In this document: piece by piece, positions 61,462-64,000 of the stretch
How the letters are laid out: each line of letters starts with the position of its first letter
Position numbering within the stretch: position 1 is the stretch's first letter
Assembly: GCF_965283645.1 (NCBI RefSeq)
Contig: NZ_CBDIPG010000001.1
Coordinates: 4,092,001 to 4,156,000 of the forward strand
DNA: 64,000 bases
Reading direction: 5' to 3'
From: Kordia sp965283645
GTDB lineage: Bacteria > Bacteroidota > Bacteroidia > Flavobacteriales > Flavobacteriaceae
Made by a program: the position numbers and the translations under genes
The notes under the pieces: model-generated
What the model was told of the DNA's origin: nothing
Databases searched by the model: none
What the model saw: only the letters and a program-made list of their open reading frames with translations

Positions 61462-61650
61462 CCCGAGAAATCGGGAGTCTCACAAAGCTAATTGAAAAGT
61501 AAATTTGAAGTAAAATTCCCGAGAAATCGGGAGTCTCACAAAGCTAATTGAAAAGTAAATTTGAAGTAAAATTCCCGAGAAATCGGGAGTCTCACAAAGT
61601 TAATATAGGAATCAATTAATAGAAGCATTCCCGAGAAATCGAGAATTTAA
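61462..61650. repeat. 56-bp tandem repeat of GAAA-loop hairpins
   Basis: Four units start exactly 56 bp apart at 61462, 61518, 61574 and 61630. Each begins with a CCCGA/TCGGG stem around a GAAA tetraloop, followed by GTCTCACAAAG. Units 1 and 2 are identical over their full length; unit 3 diverges after CACAAAG and unit 4 keeps only the hairpin core. This is a tandem duplication between paaZ and the GIY-YIG gene. Confidence 0.75.
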
Positions 61651-61672
61651 AAATAAACAAAAGAAACAATCT

Positions 61673-61963
61673 GTGGAACAACATTCCGTATACATCATCA
61701 CAAATAAACCAAAAGGTGTTTTATATATTGGAATTACTAAAGATTTAAAAAGAAGAATTAGGCAACATAAAAACAAAGTTCACCCAACTACATTCTCCGC
61801 AAGATATAACTTAAATGTATTGGTGTATTTTGAACATCATGAAACCAAAGAAAGTGCATTGTTACGAGAAAAGAGAATGAAAAAATGGAATCGTGATTGG
61901 AAAGTTGAACTAATTGAAAAAGAGAATCCAAATTGGGAAGATTTAGTATCTAAAATAAAATAG
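61673..61963 (+). CDS. GIY-YIG nuclease domain protein
   Basis: A 96-residue single-domain GIY-YIG protein. It has VYIITNKPKGVLYIGITKDL with the two conserved Tyr, RRIRQHKN with the catalytic Arg, and LLREKRMKKWNR with the metal-binding Glu. No ATG is available, so GTG 61673 is the likely start. Similar small UvrC-like nucleases are scattered through Bacteroidetes genomes, and their role is unclear. It lies between the tandem repeat and the paaF hairpins, on the same strand as the paa genes. Confidence 0.85.
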   Translation: MEQHSVYIITNKPKGVLYIGITKDLKRRIRQHKNKVHPTTFSARYNLNVLVYFEHHETKESALLREKRMKKWNRDWKVELIEKENPNWEDLVSKIK

Positions 61964-61980
61964 CGCTAACAAGAACAAGA

Positions 61981-62038
61981 TTCCCGTTTTCACGGGAAAT
62001 AAGTATAACTATTAACAAGATTCCCGTTTTCGCGGGAA
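61981..62038 (+). promoter_or_regulatory. Two copies of the start-proximal hairpin upstream of paaF
   Basis: TTCCCGT/ACGGGAA with TTTC loop at 61981-61998, and TTCCCG/CGGGAA at 62021-62038. The GGG of the second lies 8 nt before ATG 62045 (spacer AAATGAAT). The first copy is followed by AAATAAGT, which resembles a decayed second initiation spacer. Confidence 0.62.
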
Positions 62039-62044
62039 ATGAAT

Positions 62045-62797
62045 ATGACAGATCCATACGTAAAACAAAACATACAAAACGGTGTAGCAACCATCGAATT
62101 TTTTCATCCAGCGCACAACTCGTTGCCTGGTGATATCTTAGCCAAATTAGCACAAACCATTACGGATGCAGGAACGAATGACGAAATCAAGGTCATCATT
62201 TTAAAAAGTGGACGCGACAGAACATTTTGCGCAGGCGCAAGTTTTAAAGAACTCATTAATATCAACGATGCAGAAACGGGAAGAATCTTCTTTTCAGGAT
62301 TTGCAAACGTGATCAATGCTATGCGTAAATGTCCAAAATTCATTATTGGACGTGTGCAAGGAAAAACTGTCGGTGGCGGTGTCGGATTGGCTTCTGCGGT
62401 AGATTATTGCATGGCGTCAAAATTCGCTTCTATCAAGCTAAGCGAACTCAATGTGGGAATCGGACCGTTTGTGGTTGGACCTGCTGTAGAACGCAAACTT
62501 GGTTTAAGTGGAATGTCGCAAATTGCCATTGACGCCAATAGTTTTTACGATGCAGAATGGGCGAGAAGCAAAGGCTTATACATGAAAGTCTACGAAACAA
62601 ATGATGAGTTGGACGAAGCTGTAACTGCTTTTGCGAACCATTTATGTACGTATAATCCAGAAGCAATGGCAGAAATGAAAAAAGCATTTTGGACAGGAAC
62701 CGAAGATTGGGACAACTTACTAGCGGAACGTGCTGTAATTTCGGGACGTTTGGTGTTGAGTGACTTTACAAAAGAGACGTTAAAGCGATTTGCTTAA
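62045..62797 (+). CDS. Enoyl-CoA hydratase/isomerase family protein, probable PaaF role
   Basis: A 250-residue crotonase-family enzyme (VATIEFFHPAHNSLPGDILA, CAGASFKELI, GKTVGGGVGLASAVDYCMAS, KLSELNVGIGPFVV). In the pathway the missing step is 2,3-dehydroadipyl-CoA hydration (PaaF), which it probably performs. However, GGGVGLA lacks the first catalytic Glu of classical hydratases, while the second (SELN) is kept. It is thus closer to methylglutaconyl-CoA hydratase-like members, so PaaF is a context call. ATG 62045 is chosen over ATG 62039 because of the fixed hairpin spacing. Confidence 0.75.
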   Translation: MTDPYVKQNIQNGVATIEFFHPAHNSLPGDILAKLAQTITDAGTNDEIKVIILKSGRDRTFCAGASFKELININDAETGRIFFSGFANVINAMRKCPKFIIGRVQGKTVGGGVGLASAVDYCMASKFASIKLSELNVGIGPFVVGPAVERKLGLSGMSQIAIDANSFYDAEWARSKGLYMKVYETNDELDEAVTAFANHLCTYNPEAMAEMKKAFWTGTEDWDNLLAERAVISGRLVLSDFTKETLKRFA

Positions 62798-62812
62798 TGG
62801 TAGATTTTAAGT

Positions 62813-62850
62813 TTTAGTAATGAGAATTGAGATTTTCTCTCGTTACTAAA
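62813..62850. repeat. Inverted repeat downstream of paaF
   Basis: TTTAGTAATGAGAA pairs with TTCTCTCGTTACTAAA with a small bulge, 15 bp after the stop codon. There is no T run, so its role is uncertain. Confidence 0.45.
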
Positions 62851-62927
62851 TATGATTCCTCAAAACATCATTTCGATTTCTATGATAAAAGTAAGCGATT
62901 TTGATAATTACAACTAACTAAAAAAGA

Positions 62928-62945
62928 TTCCCACTTTCACGGGAA
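62928..62945 (+). promoter_or_regulatory. Start-proximal hairpin upstream of paaY
   Basis: TTCCC/GGGAA stem with a longer loop (ACTTTCAC). The GGG lies 8 nt before ATG 62952, spacer AAATGAAT as at paaF. Confidence 0.58.
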
Positions 62946-62951
62946 ATGAAT

Positions 62952-63545
62952 ATGATTTACGAATTCAAAGGATACATACCCGTTGTACACGAAAGTAGTT
63001 TTGTACATCCGTTAGCGGCAGTGACAGGAAATGTGATTATTGGAAAAGATTGTTACATTGGTCCAGGCGCGGCAATTCGTGGCGATTGGGGAGAAATTAT
63101 CTTGGAAGATGGTGTAAATGTACAAGAAAATTGTACCGTACATATGTTTCCAGGAAAATCGATTGTGTTGAAAGAAAGTGCGCATATTGGTCATGGAGCT
63201 ATTATTCACGGCGCAAATATTGGTAGAAATGTACTTGTTGGAATGAACACAGTAATCATGGACGATGCCGAAATTGGTGATGAAAGTATCATTGGCGCGA
63301 TGGCGTTTGTGAAAGCAAAAACTGTGATTCTAAAACGCAGTTTGGTGGTTGGAAATCCTGCAAAAGTAATCAAGCAAGTCAGTGACGAAATGATTGCTTG
63401 GAAAACGAAAGGAACGCAGTTGTATCAAAAATTACCAAAAGATTGTCATGAAAGCCTCCGTGAAGTGGAGCCTTTACGCGAAGTTCCAAAAGAGCGTCCA
63501 ACGCAAGAAGCGTTTTATAAAACGTTACGTGATTTTATGGAGTAA
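62952..63545 (+). CDS. paaY: PaaY, gamma-carbonic-anhydrase-like thioesterase
   Basis: A 197-residue left-handed beta-helix protein. Hexapeptide repeats run from VTGNVIIGKDCYIGPGAAIR through NVLVGMNTVIMDDAEIGDES. Metal-ligand His residues are in the NCTVHMF and HIGHGAIIHGA turns. Length and sequence match PaaY, which hydrolyses CoA esters of ring intermediates and protects the pathway. ATG 62952 (MIYEFKGY) is chosen over ATG 62946 because of the hairpin spacing. It is the last recognised paa gene in the window, and its 3' end forms an inverted repeat. Confidence 0.9.
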   Translation: MIYEFKGYIPVVHESSFVHPLAAVTGNVIIGKDCYIGPGAAIRGDWGEIILEDGVNVQENCTVHMFPGKSIVLKESAHIGHGAIIHGANIGRNVLVGMNTVIMDDAEIGDESIIGAMAFVKAKTVILKRSLVVGNPAKVIKQVSDEMIAWKTKGTQLYQKLPKDCHESLREVEPLREVPKERPTQEAFYKTLRDFME

Positions 63546-63570
63546 AATAGAAGTCTTTTACTCATAAAAT
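63532..63570. repeat. Inverted repeat at the paaY end
   Basis: ATTTTATG-G-AGTAAAA (63532-63547, including the stop) pairs with TTTTACTCATAAAAT (63556-63570), leaving one bulged G and an 8-nt loop. It is the third such gene-end inverted duplication in the paa cluster. Confidence 0.6.
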
Positions 63571-63608
63571 TTAACAATTATTATAAAATATGCGCATCTA
63601 CTTTAGCG

Positions 63609-63616
63609 TATATTTG
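63609..63616 (+). promoter_or_regulatory. Probable -7 box of the last gene
   Basis: TATATTTG matches TAnnTTTG exactly, 6 bp before ATG 63623, so the transcript would be nearly leaderless. The -33 element is unclear. Confidence 0.45.
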
Positions 63617-63622
63617 AGTACC

Positions 63623-64000
63623 ATGAAGTTTACCTTTTTTACCATATTATTAATTTTAGGAATCTTACAAGGTTCTATTTTCGTTATACTTTTATACAGA
63701 ATTAAAGATAGAAACAAACAAGCAAATAAGTTTCTGTCTGTATTTATATTCATGCTTGTCATCACGATGTTGGGCAGAGTTCTTATTGATACGAATTTAA
63801 TAAAGAAATTGCCAAATTTTTTAGCGTTACCGGATGCGATTATATTTTTATATGGTCCAATTTTGTATTTCTACTTTAAGAAACTCATCTCAACATATGT
63901 CTTCCGCAAAAAAGAATTCATAATTCATTTAATTCCAGTATGTATATTTTTACTATCGGAAATTCCATTGTTATTAGAAGAATCTAATCCGCTACGGATA
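63623..64000 (+). CDS. Membrane-anchored regulator, N-terminal part (probable AraC type), cut by the window edge
   Basis: The frame from ATG 63623 is open to the end of the window (126 codons). It encodes four membrane helices: FTILLILGILQGSIFVILLY, FLSVFIFMLVITMLGRVLI, ALPDAIIFLYGPILYFYF and FIIHLIPVCIFLLSEIPLLL. The FLYGPILYFYFKKL and HLIPV blocks are typical of flavobacterial AraC regulators, which have several N-terminal helices followed by a cytoplasmic helix-turn-helix. The DNA-binding part would lie outside the window, so the AraC assignment is a prediction. Confidence 0.7.
   Translation, partial: MKFTFFTILLILGILQGSIFVILLYRIKDRNKQANKFLSVFIFMLVITMLGRVLIDTNLIKKLPNFLALPDAIIFLYGPILYFYFKKLISTYVFRKKEFIIHLIPVCIFLLSEIPLLLEESNPLRI

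Noticed and set aside
61462..61650. CRISPR-like regular repeat spacing
   Set aside because: The spacing of 56 bp is exact, but the sequences between hairpins are identical in the first units rather than unique spacers, and no cas gene is nearby. It is a plain tandem duplication.

Overview
The window looks like a chromosomal segment of a marine Flavobacteriaceae bacterium (Bacteroidota), possibly Kordia-like. The evidence is low G+C, Bacteroidetes-type promoters (TTTG, about 20 bp, TAnnTTTG), few Shine-Dalgarno sites, a T9SS type B sorting domain, a Lacal_2735 small protein, TPR-AraC regulators and Cys-rich GG-leader peptides. The genus is an inference. No rRNA, tRNA, complete insertion sequence or CRISPR array was seen.

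Layout. 1-5.1 kb: membrane/exported proteins of unknown role and a TPR histidine kinase with its LuxR-type response regulator. 5.4-10.8 kb: a sulfur/persulfide module (two YeeE/YedE-type proteins, a single rhodanese, a CstB-like persulfide dioxygenase-rhodanese fusion, a TauE/SafE exporter and a Crp/Fnr regulator). The same palindrome, GTAAC-N4-GTTAC, lies upstream of all five transcription units. 10.8-16.3 kb: a leftward block of TetR regulator, small membrane protein, frameshifted SulP transporter, universal stress protein, beta-carbonic anhydrase and DUF2490 protein; the TetR promoter carries a perfect 21-bp palindrome. 16.5-27.2 kb: the GTPases Era and Der, two paralogous choice-of-anchor I lipoproteins, a rhomboid protease and several unknowns.

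27.3-50 kb: six short GG-leader (RiPP/lanthipeptide-like) precursor genes at 27.4-28.0, 45.0-46.0 and 49.8 kb with no visible modification enzymes, a TPR-AraC regulator, an outer-membrane beta-barrel receptor, two related secreted proteins (one ending in an ExbD-like domain), a C-type-lectin T9SS cargo protein, a TPM/LemA/MerR/M23 block, alaS, a GSCFA protein and an aromatic amino acid hydroxylase.

49.1-63.5 kb: a complete-looking aerobic phenylacetate catabolic cluster behind a TetR (PaaR-like) gene, in the order paaE-A-B-C-D-G-H-(four-helix bundle)-I-J-Z-(GIY-YIG)-F-Y; paaK is not in the window. Phenylacetyl-CoA would be epoxidised by PaaABCE (PaaD for Fe-S assembly), isomerised by PaaG, ring-opened and oxidised by PaaZ, and beta-oxidised by PaaF/H/J, with PaaI and PaaY as salvage thioesterases. 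The spaces between these genes are full of small palindromic repeats: hairpins at a fixed distance before four start codons, near-perfect inverted duplications at three gene ends, nested repeats, a 56-bp tandem array, and one repeat read in frame inside paaH. The window ends inside a membrane-anchored (probably AraC-type) regulator.
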